From Euglena gracilis (Eukaryota; Euglenida; Euglenophyceae; Euglenales): a stretch of 64,000 nt of DNA. Positions 1 through 11,394 of the stretch are shown piece after piece. The notes under the pieces are model-generated. The model was not told where the DNA came from and did not search any database. It saw only the letters and a program-made list of their open reading frames with translations. Positions within the stretch are counted from its first letter, which is position 1. Each line of letters starts with the position of its first letter. The stretch spans positions 43,485,540-43,549,539 of the forward strand of contig CP154955.1 in the NCBI GenBank assembly GCA_039621445.1. Direction: 5' to 3'. The translations under genes were made by a program, and so were the position numbers.

Positions 1-382
1 ATCGACCAGGAGGACAGAGGCTTAAAGGCTGGAACTGTTCCAGTCCAATGACGACCCAGCAACACTCACAGAAACGCCCCCCCCCCCCTCGTCCAAGTCA
101 CACCACGTCGCTGGCACCCCCACCCCCCGTGTCAACGCCATTATTCCAGGTCACCACTCGGCATGTACACACACCTCCGTTGTGTACAGTGTTTTTTGGT
201 CATGACGTGTCGTTGGCACACCCGTGTGCCAACGGCGCATTCCGAGGTTGCTGTGTCGTGGACAAGCGGGGGGGGGGAGTTGGGTTGGAGGTTCACCCTC
301 CGGATTCCTTTGCCCTCGCTTCACAGTGACGGTCCCTCCGCGCCCCCTCCGCCTCCCCCGGGCCACGGCGCAGCCTGACCCC

Positions 383-1020
383 ACCCTGGGCCGCCGCCCC
401 GGCCCTGCCCTGCCTGACCTGGACGACCACGACGACGAAGCAGCGGACGCCCCCGAGATCAGGCTCCTTTTTATTTGGAAGGCCCCGGGGGGGGGTAGAT
501 CCCCAGGGCAGGGTTGTATGGCAGACATGAGGTAGGTGGTAGGGGGGGTCACCCCCCCTGGGGTAAGGTGGTAGCCCTCCGAGATTCCCATACAAGCCTG
601 CTGCGGGGTGGGGGGGTCCCAGGCTGGAGGCCACCTCCACGGACACAGACAAACAGGGCCAGAGGCGAAAAACAGTGCTAGGCCAGAAGAAGGGATAAAA
701 GGCACCAAAAAAGCATCCGCAGTGCACACAGCGGGTCCCAGGCTGGAGGCCGGGGAATGGGTTTCGGCGCGAATCGCCGAAAAGGTTTTGGGAAATGCCC
801 GTAGACGGCCCGTTTTTTCAGGTCCCTCTGGGGGGGGGGTTCCGCACCAGGCCGGGTGGGTGGGTGGGAGGTTTTAAAAAGAAGCCTGCCTGTGATGCCC
901 CACCGTCCCGGGGCTGCCTGGGCCCTGCCAGCGGGGGTGGCCGCCGCCTCCGCGGCCGCTGTGGCAGGGCCGGCGGCCGCGGCCCCTGGGGCTGTCGGTG
1001 TGTGTGTGTGCGTGCGTGCA

Positions 1021-1112
<92 letters not shown>

Positions 1113-3062
1113 TGTGTGTGACTGTACAGCTTGTGCTGATATTTAATATTTTATATTTGATTGTTGTGGGTGTTTGCCAGGTCGACCCCCCAAATGATAT
1201 ATCTTTGGGTATATATACCTCCTCCCATGGGAAGTTGTCCCTCCTGTGAGGATGTGGGGGGGGGGGTCCGACCCAACACCGACCCCAGGAAGCCATCCAC
1301 CCTGTCCAGGCTGGCTTGTTATGTTGGAACGTCCACTCCAGTGCCTCCCCAAGAATCGGTCTCCCAAGCTTGTGCCAACTGGCTTTTCGGCAGCAACTCC
1401 CCAGGGGTAGGGCTGTATGGGAATACCCGCAACCCTATCCCCCGCCCCCTCCCATATTTCCCGAAGCGCCACTTTCTAGGTCAAAATTTTCTTTCGGCGC
1501 CAAAGGAATTTTTCCTTGCAGTGCTGTTGTGGGTTGGGGGGGGATCGACCCCCCACCAGGCCTTCCTGTACAGCCCTCCCAGGGGCGGGGGGGGCAATGG
1601 TGCCCTCCTCTCTGACCCGTCCCTGCCCCCCGCCTTCCCCACCCCTCCCTGCCCCAGACCTGGCGTTCGCCCTCGGCGGCCCGCTGCTCTCCCTGCTGGA
1701 GCTGGCCTTCCTGGCGCGGCTGGTCCTCGCGTGGTCCCCGGAGATCAACGAGCGGAAGATGCCGTGGCTGTTGCCCGGGCATCGGTCGAGGCGCGGTTCG
1801 GGTCGAAGTCCCCCCGAGGCTGCCGTTCCCCCCTCCCCTCCCCTGCCAAGCCCACATGTGTCAGGCTGAGGGGTGGTCGTGGCTTTTGGGTCCGCGCATC
1901 ACGAAGGGGGCATCCTCCTCTGTCTCCGATCCTTCCATCCTGCGGGTGCAAGAAGGCAATCCCCCTGTTGCCTCTTTTCGTTGGGATTTTGGGATGTACC
2001 GGGGGGGGGGGTGGCTTGAAATTGCCAAAAGCGGCCTGCCCGGTGCGGAAGCAGCCGGATTTTTTGAGAATATCAGAGTGACTGCCCCCCCGGGGGGGGG
2101 GTAGGAAGTGGGCCTTGGTTCTGAAAAGTATGTGACTGGTTTTTGAAAGTGGAAAGTGATCCCCTTCTCCCCCAGATGGAGGGGTCGGTCAGCATTTGCC
2201 CGACGTCGCTCTACTACCCGACGGAGATATTCTGCCAATCAGACACTCCTCTGCGACACAGCCCATGAAAAGCACGGCAGGTTCTTCAGTCGCCTGTGGA
2301 CCAGGCTTCTTTTTAACTTCCGGGGGGGGGGATCTTGGGCCAGAACCCCTCCCCGGGTGTGGGTTTCAGCGCGAAGTGCCGGAAATTTTTTGGGAAGAAC
2401 CCTTAGACAACCCCATTTTTTTGGGTTCCCCTGGGCGGTCCCGCCCTGCCAGTGTGGGGGGGGGGGAGGCGGGTCTCAAAAAGAATCTTGATTGATGTGG
2501 ACTTTTTGTCTATGTGTTCGGTTGGCACCCCCGCCCTCCTGTTCCAGCCACAAGACAGGGACTGGGGCTGGGGCTCCTCCTGTGCGCCTCCACTTGGTCA
2601 GCCGGGTCTCTGCTCCTGACCCATCCGCACGTTCCTGCCCCCACTGTTCGAGGTCGACTCTGCCCCTATCTTCTGGCTGATGTTTCTGACCAGCACTGAG
2701 GCTGCCATTGGGGCTACTGGGGGAGAGTTGTGTGATGTGTATTTCCCCCCGTTTTTCAGTTTCTATTTCCACCCCCCTGTATTTCTGTGTCGGTATTGTA
2801 GTTGGTCCGACCTTTTTTTTTTTGGTCCATAGGCTAGATAGGGAGGGACACATAGCTCGTACACCCGTGGCAGCACTGGGGGGGGAGTATGCCCGGTGCG
2901 GTTTTTTTTTGCAGTTGTCTCCCGCCCATATATGTATATATGTATATATGTATATATATATTATATATATATGTATATATGTATATATATACATTTCTTT
3001 GTTATATGTATATATATATATATATATACATACATACATACATACATACATACATACATACA

Positions 3063-3098
<36 letters not shown>

Positions 3099-3121
3099 CA
3101 TATATATGGGCGGGAGACAAC

Positions 3122-3207
<86 letters not shown>

Positions 3208-3638
3208 TGTATGTATGTATGTATGTATGTATGTATGTATGTATGTATGTATGTATGTATGTATGTATGTATGTATGTATGTATGTATGTATGTATGTAT
3301 GTATGTATGTATGTATGTATGTATGTATATATGTATGTATTTATACATATATACATGCCTTTTCATGTGCATATATATGTGCATATGTATGTTCATGTGC
3401 ATATATATATATATATATATATGCATGCATATATGCATGCATATATATATGCATATATATGAATACATACATGCATATATATGCACACATATGCATGTTG
3501 TGCGCCCATGCAGGGGGGGTAGTGTGTGGCACTGCCACAGGTGCCCCGCGGCTGGCCCCAAGCTTTGCCAACGAGCTGCTCTTCGGCAGCAAGGAGGGCC
3601 TCCTGACGCTGATCGCCCAGCAGCAGGCCGGGCCGTGA
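383..3638 (+). CDS. ycf19: Ycf19/YGGT family plastid membrane protein (five exons, 5' end uncertain)
   Basis: Exons: 383-456, 894-997, 1658-1795, 2618-2687, 3560-3638 (TGA). They sum to 465 nt with compatible phases. Exon 2 is Ala-rich ([19 protein letters not shown]), as in plastid or thylakoid targeting regions. Exon 3 reads [20 protein letters not shown] then KMPWLL, the first YGGT hydrophobic segment and its KxPW motif. Exon 4 reads [20 protein letters not shown], matching the PP...VD.(S/A)P(I)(I/V)W stretch. Exon 5 reads [18 protein letters not shown], matching the family C-terminus (SFLNEILLGPQGLL type). Ycf19 is plastid-encoded in red-lineage algae; nuclear homologues act in plastid membranes, so a phototroph is implied. 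Intron 1 is an M2 transposon copy, intron 2 has a GT start but a CTG-type end, and intron 4 is CAG/CTG type. The first exon may lie further upstream or outside the window. Confidence 0.72.
457..893 (+). mobile_element. Nonconventional intron 1 of ycf19, made of an M2-family MITE
   Basis: The element (460-888) starts CAGGCTCCTTTTTA and ends TAAAAAGAAGCCTG, an imperfect terminal inverted repeat. Flanks are CCCGAGAT and CCTGTGAT, matching at 6 of 8 bases: a decayed 8-bp target duplication. Removing 3 nt before CAG through 5 nt after CTG joins GCCCCCGA to GATGCCCC and keeps the reading frame (DAPE then MPHR). The inner block around 735-850 matches free M2 copies at 2302 and 10471. A second small element resembling M5, with GGGTTGTATGG / CCCATACAAGCC ends, seems nested at about 503-600. 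Confidence 0.65.
997..1118. repeat. TGCG-type microsatellite
   Basis: Tetranucleotide tract TGCG with TG-rich edges, directly after the exon 2 donor of ycf19. The Arg/Ala/Cys reading frames across it are artefacts. Confidence 0.95.
1402..1584. mobile_element. M5-family short repeat
   Basis: Left end AGGGGTAGGGCTGTATGGGA and right end CTGTACAGCCCTCCC are partly inverted. Related sequence recurs at 29195-29415, 40276-40600 and 46050-46210, each with a (T/C)CCCGTATTTC block, an AAAATTTTC(T) block and a terminal CAGCCC. Copies have diverged and ends are approximate. Confidence 0.45.
1796..2617 (+). other. Intermediate-type intron of ycf19 containing an M2 copy
   Basis: The left side offers a GT (1796-1797) in the right phase, with no CAG nearby. 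The right side has no usable AG but has CTG at 2610-2612 followed by 5 nt. Joining 1795 to 2618 reads [16 protein letters not shown], of the length expected between PWLL and the PP motif. It also skips an in-frame TGA at 2617-2619. An M2 copy lies inside at 2302-2494. Boundaries are inferred from the protein family. Confidence 0.45.
2302..2494. mobile_element. M2-family MITE copy
   Basis: Starts CAGGCTTCTTTTTAA. The right end is degraded (AAAAAGAATCTTG). Flanks CTGTGGAC and ATGTGGAC match at 7 of 8 bases. The interior carries the shared block GTTTCAGCGCGAAGTGCCGG and following sequence, also present in the 460 and 10471 copies. Confidence 0.5.
2930..3480. repeat. Compound AT / CATA / GTAT microsatellite
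   Basis: Consists of (AT)n, (CATA)n at about 3026-3090, (AT)n at 3124-3172, (GTAT)n at 3178-3330, and irregular ATGC-rich sequence to 3480. The CATA and GTAT tracts are complementary, so the block could fold into a long hairpin. It lies in the last intron of ycf19. Confidence 0.95.
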
Positions 3639-5440
3639 CGGCCGACGTCCCAGCCAGGCCGCTGGTCAGCCCTCCCCTCCCCACGCCCCCCCCCCCCCAC
3701 CGTCTGCAGGGAGGCCTGTCAGCAGACAACGCAACGGAAGCAGGCTGCAGACTAACGCCCGTGTGCCACACACGCACCCCAGGCAATTGCCTTGCGACAA
3801 ACCGCAGGCGTTGCCGCACGGCCAGCACAAGGGGGGCACCCATTCTGGGAGAGGGGGTTCACCAAATTGGGCCCCCTCCACCGTTTTTAGATTGGGTCCC
3901 TATTTCATGGCAACCAAACCATGACGGGAAAAGCCCACCTCCCGGTCCCTGGTCCAAGTCGCACATGGTTTTTCAATGCATTTCTGGTTCCTCAAATTCG
4001 ACCGATTGGTATTTGCCGAGGAATCATTTTTTCTTTGTTGCAGTTCTTGGAGGTGGGGGGTATGTTTGGTTGCCTGATCAAAGCCCACCCAGGAGGCAGG
4101 GAGGAGGATTTGAATTTGGGGAGGCACCTCCTTCCCCCCGGAGATTGTCAGGGTCCCAGTACTGATCGACCTGTCATGATAGGAAGATAGGAAGTTCTCA
4201 GGATCCCAGTGTTGTCTGACTGTCATAATTGGAAGGTATTTGCCCTCATACTGATCAACCTGTCAGACGACAGTCCTCCCCTGGGGGGGGGAAGGAGGTA
4301 TTGCAATTGAAACATTTTTGACCATTTATTTCAGAAAAGCACCTGAACTCTCAAAGCGAGTGGCCAGTGGCTCAACACCAGTGGCCGATTTCTGGTAGAG
4401 TTGGGTTGGATAGAGTCAGGTTTGCTCCCGTGCACACAACGACCATTCTCTCGGCCAGGAGCATGGGTTCGTTCCTCATCCCGCTGCTGCCGGATGTGCA
4501 TCTCTGGCCCTGTCGGCCATGCGCCACTCGAGTTCGTTGCGAAACGCGCTCCCTATATAGCACAGCCAACCCTGTCATCGACCATACTGAGTCACTCCCC
4601 CGCCCGCCCCAATGCAATCGAAGGCCCCTGTTTGCCACGTTTGTTTTGCGGGCCGCGACGGTTTGCACGGCTGCAAGGTGGCTGGGTGGCACACCCCTTC
4701 CCAACCTATGGCCTCCCAGGGAGTTCCTGCGGTTCTATTCACCGTCCTGGCCACGGTGGTCCACCTCAGGGGTTTTCTTACCCCCCCCCCCCCTATGTCC
4801 AACGACCCCCCTATGTCCAATGACCACCCCCCCGGTCAGAGGACACCTTTTCGGAGGTTTGACCAAATTTTTGGTCCCGGCGTGAAGCGCCGGGACGAAA
4901 AATTTTGCCAAAATTTTGCCAAAAATTTGGCCAAAATGCCATTTTTGACACTTTTTGGACAAAAATTTGTCAAAATTGTCCAAAATTTTCGGCGCGAAGC
5001 GCCGGAAGGGAAAATTTGGGCATTTTGGGGTGGGTAGGGACCCGGGTACCCACCAATTTTCTTTTGACCCCATGTCCAACGACCACCCCCCCCCGGTCAG
5101 AGGACAGAGGTTACCGGTCATTGGACATAGGGGGGGGGTAAGCCGGAGGGACCCTGCCCCCCGGTGGGGTCCAGCCAGTCAGCACCATTTTTCCAGCCGG
5201 AGGCTAGTGATGACCGATTTTTTTTTTCAGTGACCCGCGCGATTTTTTTGAACCCAGAAAAACATATCAACCAACTAGCCAACCAATTGGCCAATCAACA
5301 CATTCAGCCAAATAAAAAACACAATAAAGAGCGCCGGAAGAATTTTTTTTCCAGTTGGGGGGGACCCGGACCCCGGGGAGGGGGGGGGTTCTAGCTGTTG
5401 GCTTTCTTGTAGTGGCCAGTAAAAATGGGCAGCTAATCAA
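3639..5440. other. Intergenic stretch, no gene recognised
   Basis: Follows the ycf19 stop. It holds degenerate tandem units (GTCAGG(G/A)TCCCAGT...CCTGTCA) at 4140-4275, related to those at 9825-10045, then the M9 element. GC-rich patches at 4430-4760 have open frames but no splice-bounded protein-like reading that I can support. Confidence 0.5.
4781..5138. mobile_element. M9 terminal-inverted-repeat element
   Basis: Left end CCCCCTATGTCCAACGACC; right end GGTCATTGGACATAGGGGG. The left motif repeats at 4804 and 5069. The interior has AAAATTTT-rich sequence and two GC hairpins, CCCGGCGTGAAGCGCCGGG at 4876-4894 and CGGCGCGAAGCGCCGG at 4990-5005. No protein is encoded. Confidence 0.65.
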
Positions 5441-5930
5441 GGGGGGGGAAATTGATATCCGCAATTTTTCCGCAATTTCCGCAGTTTCCGCAATTTTCCG
5501 CAATTTTTCCGCAATTTCCGCAATTTTTCCGCAATTTTTTTGCATTTTTTTTTGCAGAATCTTTTTCCCACCACCGAAGATGGAAGATGAGTTCAGGCCA
5601 TTCTTCAAATGGATCAACAGGTGTGCTATTGTGTTTTGTTCCCCCCCCCAGTTTACCAATTTTTCTCACAGGTGCACTACTGGTCACAGGATTGGGTGCG
5701 TCCTACCTGTGCATAGAACTTCAAGCGTGTTGATTTGTGCTCGCCTGCATCGACGTGGGTGTTGCGGTGTTCTGAACCTCACAATTGAAAAATTCCTAAG
5801 TCCCCTCAAGCAGAAATGTGTATATTCCCGATATCAATTTTTCCGCAATTTTCCCGCAATTTCCGCAATTTTTCCGCAATTTTCCCGCAATTTTTCCGAA
5901 GGCCTCCGATATCAATTATCCCCCCCCCCC
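5441..5930. mobile_element. M4 element built of CGCAATTTTTC units
   Basis: Arrays of (C)CGCAATTTTTC at 5455-5550 and 5825-5900 flank a unique core. The outer ends AAATTGATATC and GATATCAATTA form an inverted repeat. Related ends with GATATC and C(C/T)GCAATTTT occur at 38520-38860 and 45580-45650. The core contains exon-like sequence at 5560-5730. Confidence 0.55.
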
Positions 5931-6097
5931 TGAGCTAATGGGCCCCCCAGGGTCCTCAAGCAAGGCCTGCTTGGCACCTTGCCTGTGGCGTCTCGTTCCC
6001 CAGCGGATGGGCCATGTTGGGCGCCCTCGAGGCCGTGGGCACCTTCTTCCTCTGCGGCTTTGGCCCGCGGAAGCCGCCTACCCTGGCAGCCCCCAAG
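5672..6097 (+). CDS. Candidate membrane-protein exons, not identified
   Basis: Two GC-richer patches look coding. One at 5672-5728 reads ALLVTGLGASYLCIELQ, a membrane-helix-like segment after a good pyrimidine-AG acceptor. One at about 5991/6004-6097 reads GWAMLGALEAVGTFFLCGFG then PRKPPTLAAPK, ending at a GT donor. Their phases are compatible under more than one splice choice. The first lies inside the M4 element, so it could be a captured fragment. They could be a small separate gene or upstream exons of the hydrolase gene. No family was recognised. Confidence 0.3.
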
Positions 6098-7523
6098 GTG
6101 GGGGGCCGGGGGCGGCCGAAGCGGCATGCGCAGGGAAGTCTTTCGGTTTGGCGTGAAGGCTTGCATGGGGGGGGGGTGCTGAGCTGCAAACCACGGTGGC
6201 TGCTGGAGCTGGGGTTGTGAGAAACAGCCTGGTCAGGCTTCTGCTTAAACCTCAAATGAGACCCTGGTGCTATTTTTCGGTGTGTTGCTGGAAACCTCCG
6301 GGGGCTTAAATTTGTGGCGGGTCTAATTTTTGGGTTTTTTCTTGACTGACCCTGTCATTCCAGTTTCCAAAACCACCATAATTTTTCTTTGGCGCTTCGC
6401 AATTGGTTACATTTGAAGTTCAACGTGTTTTTTTTTGTGTTTCAAAAACATCAATTTGCATTATTTTTTGTGATTGTCATCATTTTTGGGCCAAAAAACA
6501 ATTTTTTGGTATTATTTCAGAAAATCCCCCCCGGTGCTTTGCCATCAGGGAGGGGTCTCATTTTTGAGGGTTCTTATTTTTCAGGGGGTGTTTAAAATTT
6601 GGGACAGTTCAACGGTTCGCAGTATACCCGGGGGGGGGGGCTGGACCGGGGTCCACAAGCTGGGCATTGTGCCAGCCACTAGAAAAAGGCCGCCAGCTGG
6701 AGACCCCACCCTCCCCCCCAAGGGGTCCCGGGGTCCCCTGGACTGGTGAATAAATATCGGTGAATTTGAGGCCTATAATGTATTTTTGGGATGATTTTGT
6801 TCCAAACAGTCCCAAAATTGCCAAAAACATTCATTCTTGGCAGTTATTTGTGTCCAGAATATCCCGGCGCTTCGCATCGGTCACCGGAAAAAAATTTTGC
6901 GCATTGGCCCCCCCAAAAAAAGTCTTCAAGTGCCTCTGTGTGGGGTATGGTTTTGCTATGAACATTTTTGCACGTCTGCTTCTCTGTTGAGTAATATAGG
7001 AGGACATCGCAGGTGCACACCACTCATTACGCCACAGCAGGGAAGAAGAAGAGCTGCATTAGCGCGTCAGGAGGGAACTCACCTTTTCCCCCGGACGTTT
7101 GGTCCGGTCCCCTCCCCAGGGCGCTGTGCTCCCCGACCGGTACCCAAATGACGCTCATGTGCGAGCCATCCAGCCCTGCAGTGCTTCCCACCAAACGGCA
7201 GCGGCAGTCCCGTGGCCAGGACGCGTCTTTTTCTTAAGCCCTGAATGTGGAAGTCTCTTGAGAGTTGACCAGAATTTCTCTTTCAAACCCAAAGCCGAGG
7301 GAAAATTCTTATTTGGTTTTTGACTGATTAATTTTTATTTTTTATTTTATTATTTAATTTTATTATTTTGTTTTTTGTCATTATTTTTTCAATATTTTAT
7401 TTATTAATTTTTGTTTTATTTCTTTCAAAAAGGGAGGAACAGTTTTTGTTGAATTTTTTGCATTCTGGGGTTGGCCCTCAATTCTGACAGGCAGCCTCGT
7501 CATGAAATGCACATTGTCTGCTG

Positions 7524-10500
7524 ATGCCCAAAGAGTCCCCTGCCCACAGCCGCAGCCGCAACCGGGAGGCGGTCGTGGCGGTGCGGCGGGAGGACGTCAC
7601 ACTGGCAAACTGGCAGGTGTGCCCCCCAGCCCCAGGAGTAGACCGCTGCGCTGCCAAAGGTGCCTGTTGGTTCCTTGTGCGGTGCGGTGCTGGGTGAGGG
7701 GGCCGACCCCCCCCTCCAGGGCCCCCTGTACAACCTTGGCCTTCCCATCAGGGGATTTCTTAAGCCGGAGGGTACTTCTCCCCCTGGGGGGGGAGGGTCC
7801 AGCCAGCCAGCAGCTCAAATCCAGCCAGCAGCCCAAATTCTGGCTGGGAGCCCCCCTGGGGGGGGGTCGAGTGAAATAAAGTTGGGTCCAGCCCGGCCGC
7901 AGGCTGGCCAGCCAACTGGGCTGCCCAACTCACCTATCCATGCATTTTCCCCCTCATCACAGCTTCCTTCATCCCCAGCCTTGATCCTGCTCCATCCATC
8001 AAAATGTCGAAAATGGCAAAAATGTTTTAGAAAATTTTGTTTTTCATCGACCCAGCCCAGCCCAGCCCCCTCCAGCCCCGGACCCCCCCACCCCCCGGGG
8101 GGGGGGGTCCAACCAACAGCTCATTTCCAGCCAGCAGCCTTTTTGCCAGCCGGAGGCTGGACCCCCCGGGGAGGGGTCTTTAAGAAATTCCCTGCTCCCC
8201 ATACACACTGTGCTGTGGTCACCCTCCCCTCCCGCCCCAAGCCAGTTGGATTCATGCTGCTCGTCACCCACAGCCTCCGATTTCGCGGTGCAACTTTCGA
8301 GTTGGAGGGTTTAGGGCTGTCGCCTTGGCCACCCTTCGGGTTGCCCTGCCAGGCAAAATACCTGGCTTCGCTTCGCTTCTGCGTCCTGCCCTCGAGAGTT
8401 TGCCGGGGAGATTCCGTGGAATAATCTTGCCCCCAACTTATAACCCCCCCATCCTATAATTCCCCCCACTTATGACCCCCCCAACCACCAAACCGTGATT
8501 TATAACCCCCTCCCTAGACTGAAAAATGATGAAGAAGTAAGAGGCAAAATGTGCCAAAAATCACGCGGCGTGCCGAAAAAACAGGTTTGGTGCGCATGTC
8601 AACTTGTGACGTTTTTGGGGAAAACCTCAAAATCGCCCAATACCTTGGTGCCAAAATGGGGGTATTTTTGGACCTCGTCCTGGTGCACACTAAGCCTCGA
8701 CTTATAACCCCCATTTATCGATTTATGCCCCCATTTATAACGCCCCTCGGGGCCGACTGCCAAACAGGATCCCATAACGCCCCAGGGGGGTGATCACTGG
8801 GGGGTTTAATTGTGCACTCGGCTGTTTGGCCGTCACTCTTCAGGTGGCCGGGGTCACCCACATAGGTCTTTGCTCCCCCTCCCAGGAAGTTGTCCCCTTC
8901 CCGCCCGGGGAGCCGTCCTTTGGGCCACACTGATGTGCCGTGTTGGAAAGTTGCCGCCGGGGTTGACTGATGAGGTGACAGCTCCCCGGGGGGGGCGGGG
9001 GCAGGGATTTGCAGACCCCACCCCCCCAGTTCCAGTCTGGTTGCCGGTCTCCGTGCGGGGTTGGCCTCGCCCTCAGGTGGCGCCGTACCTCCGCTGGGCA
9101 TTCCAGAACTGTGCGGCGTTGATGCTGACCAAGCGGGTCAGCCGGGGCCACGGAGGTGCGCGGCGCCATGCCCTGGGACTGAGAGTTGGGTCGGGGGGGG
9201 GGGGGAGTGGGGCGTCGCTTGGGTCGGCATGCTGGTTGTCCTGCTTTGGCCTATGACCTGCTTTGGCCTGATATCTGCCCCTGTTTGGACCCACAGGGGT
9301 CGCACCTGTTGTCCAAGAGCGAACATTTCTCTTTCGTATTTCACTGATTTTTCAGAGGTTTTCATCCAGAGAGTTTTTTGTTTTCTTTCGTTTCTTTTGT
9401 TTATCTGAAAAAAATCATTGTTTTAATTAATTATTTATATTATTTATATTATACTATAAATATATTATATTATTTATTATATATAATATATTATTATTTG
9501 TATTTTTTTACTTTTTTTTGGAAATCATTTTCACAGAACTTGTTGTGACCCTCATTCTCCCCCCCCCCCCAACGCAGGAGTGCTGCCCTTCCGGGTCAGC
9601 CCCACCCAGCCCCTGCCGCTCGACCAGCTCGCCTACACCAGCGATTATGGCCACGAGACCACTGTCCGGGACGCGCTGCAGGCCCTGCGCACCGACGCCC
9701 TCGTCGTGCTGCACCGTGGTGGTGTGCGAGCCCCCCCCCCTCCCCGGAGGAGTGGACTGAAAACAGGGAATTTGGGGGTAATTAAAAGACGACCACGTTA
9801 CCATACCCCCCCCCCCCCGGAAGCTGTCAGGGTCCCTGGTACCGGCCAACCTTTCAGTGCAGGAAGTTGACAGGGTCCCCGGTACCGGCCACCCGGCAGG
9901 GTCATTTTTTCATTGACTTTGTTTGACTGGAAATGCCCTACCAGGGAAACTGTCAGGGTCCTTGGTACTGGCCAACCTGTCAGTATGGGAAGTTGTCAGG
10001 GTCCCCGCTTCTGGCCAACCTGTCAGATGACAGTTTCCTGGGGGGGGGATTGGCATCAAAAATGCTGTGCTTTTGTTTGGCATCATCAAACGGCATCTTG
10101 TCCCCGCAAATGCTTGGCATGCGTCAGTTGCAATTTCTCGTGGAGGGGGGGACATCTGGGAACGTTCAGGCATTGTTACAAATTATGTTCTGGCGAGAAA
10201 TTTCGAGATATTGATGGCAACGGTGGCCTGGCAGGAGACAGGATCTGGCTTTGTTGCCCCTTATCCATCTCCACGTATCCCCCTTTCCACGCCTTCCGAT
10301 CCGCCTGGGGGGGGGGGCGCCGTCATCCTCGCTGCATCTCCCGCAGCTGTCATCGCAGAGCTGTACGACAACGGCATGACGGCCACCACGCCCAGGGATG
10401 TAGTCAGTGGGTGGCGTCCTCCATCCCCCTCCCCCACAGGAGCACACCCTGAAAAAACCTAGCATGTCTCCAGGCTTCGATTTAACTCAGAAGACCCCCG

Positions 10501-11342
10501 GGGGCGGGGAGTGGATGGGTGGGTGGGTGGGTGGGTGGGTGAATCCGGGGCCAGACCCCCCCCCCCCTCGGGGGTCACAGCCTGGAGGCATGGGTGTGGG
10601 TTTCGACGCGAAGTGCCGAATTTTTGGGAATGCCCGGACATGGCCGATTATTTGGGTCCCCCCCCCACCCAGGGATACCCCCTCCCGCACGGGGTGTCTT
10701 AAAAAGAAGCCTGCATGCCTCTCATTCAAGATTGAAGCAGGGGAAATTGGTTGGAGATGGGGCTTGGAAAGTTTGAAGAGGGATGGTATTTGCTTGAGCC
10801 ATTTGATGCAGAACTAGCACGTGTGGCAATTCCTCACGTCGAAATACCACATGTTGCAAAACAGAACTAAAAAATTGCAGACAAATGGTGTGTCCAGGCT
10901 GCCCACACATAATACAGCACGATGGCTGTATGAAAGACGAAGAACATGCGTGCCTTGGGGGTCTGGCCTTGATAAATTCTCCACCTTTGGGGCATGCCGT
11001 TCACTTCACCCCGACCTCAGTGCTTCCATTGTCGGCACTCCACTGCGCCACAGGGGGATCATCACCTCGCAGAAACAGAAACCAGTCAATGTATTACTAT
11101 TGTTGCTGCATTTTCGGACCACTCAACCGGCCCCCGGGCCACCACACAGCCTGACCCTGCCGCCGCTGCACCTCGCCCAGTCCGTCTCCAAGTCGGTGGT
11201 GGCGGTGCTCGCGGGCTGCCTCGCGGCGGCGGGGCAGCTGCGGCTGGGCGCGGCGGTGACGGAGTACGTTCCTGAGCTGTGGGGCACCGGCTTCGAAGGT
11301 GGCGGCCGCCCAATCTCGCATATGCACACATGTGTATGTGTG

Positions 11343-11394
<52 letters not shown>

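Noticed and set aside
995-1146. Cys/Arg/Ala or His/Thr-rich open frames over microsatellites (also 2890-3640, 11330-11430, 19160-19350, 30600-30760, 42230-42470)
   Set aside because: They are translations of simple repeats, open in several frames on both strands, with no splice or start context.
2617-2619. In-frame TGA before the ycf19 exon at 2618 suggested UGA recoding or selenocysteine
   Set aside because: TGA is used as the stop in ycf19 itself, the hydrolase and the 29.1-kb gene. The CTG + 5 nt rule starts the exon after the T of that TGA, so no recoding is needed.
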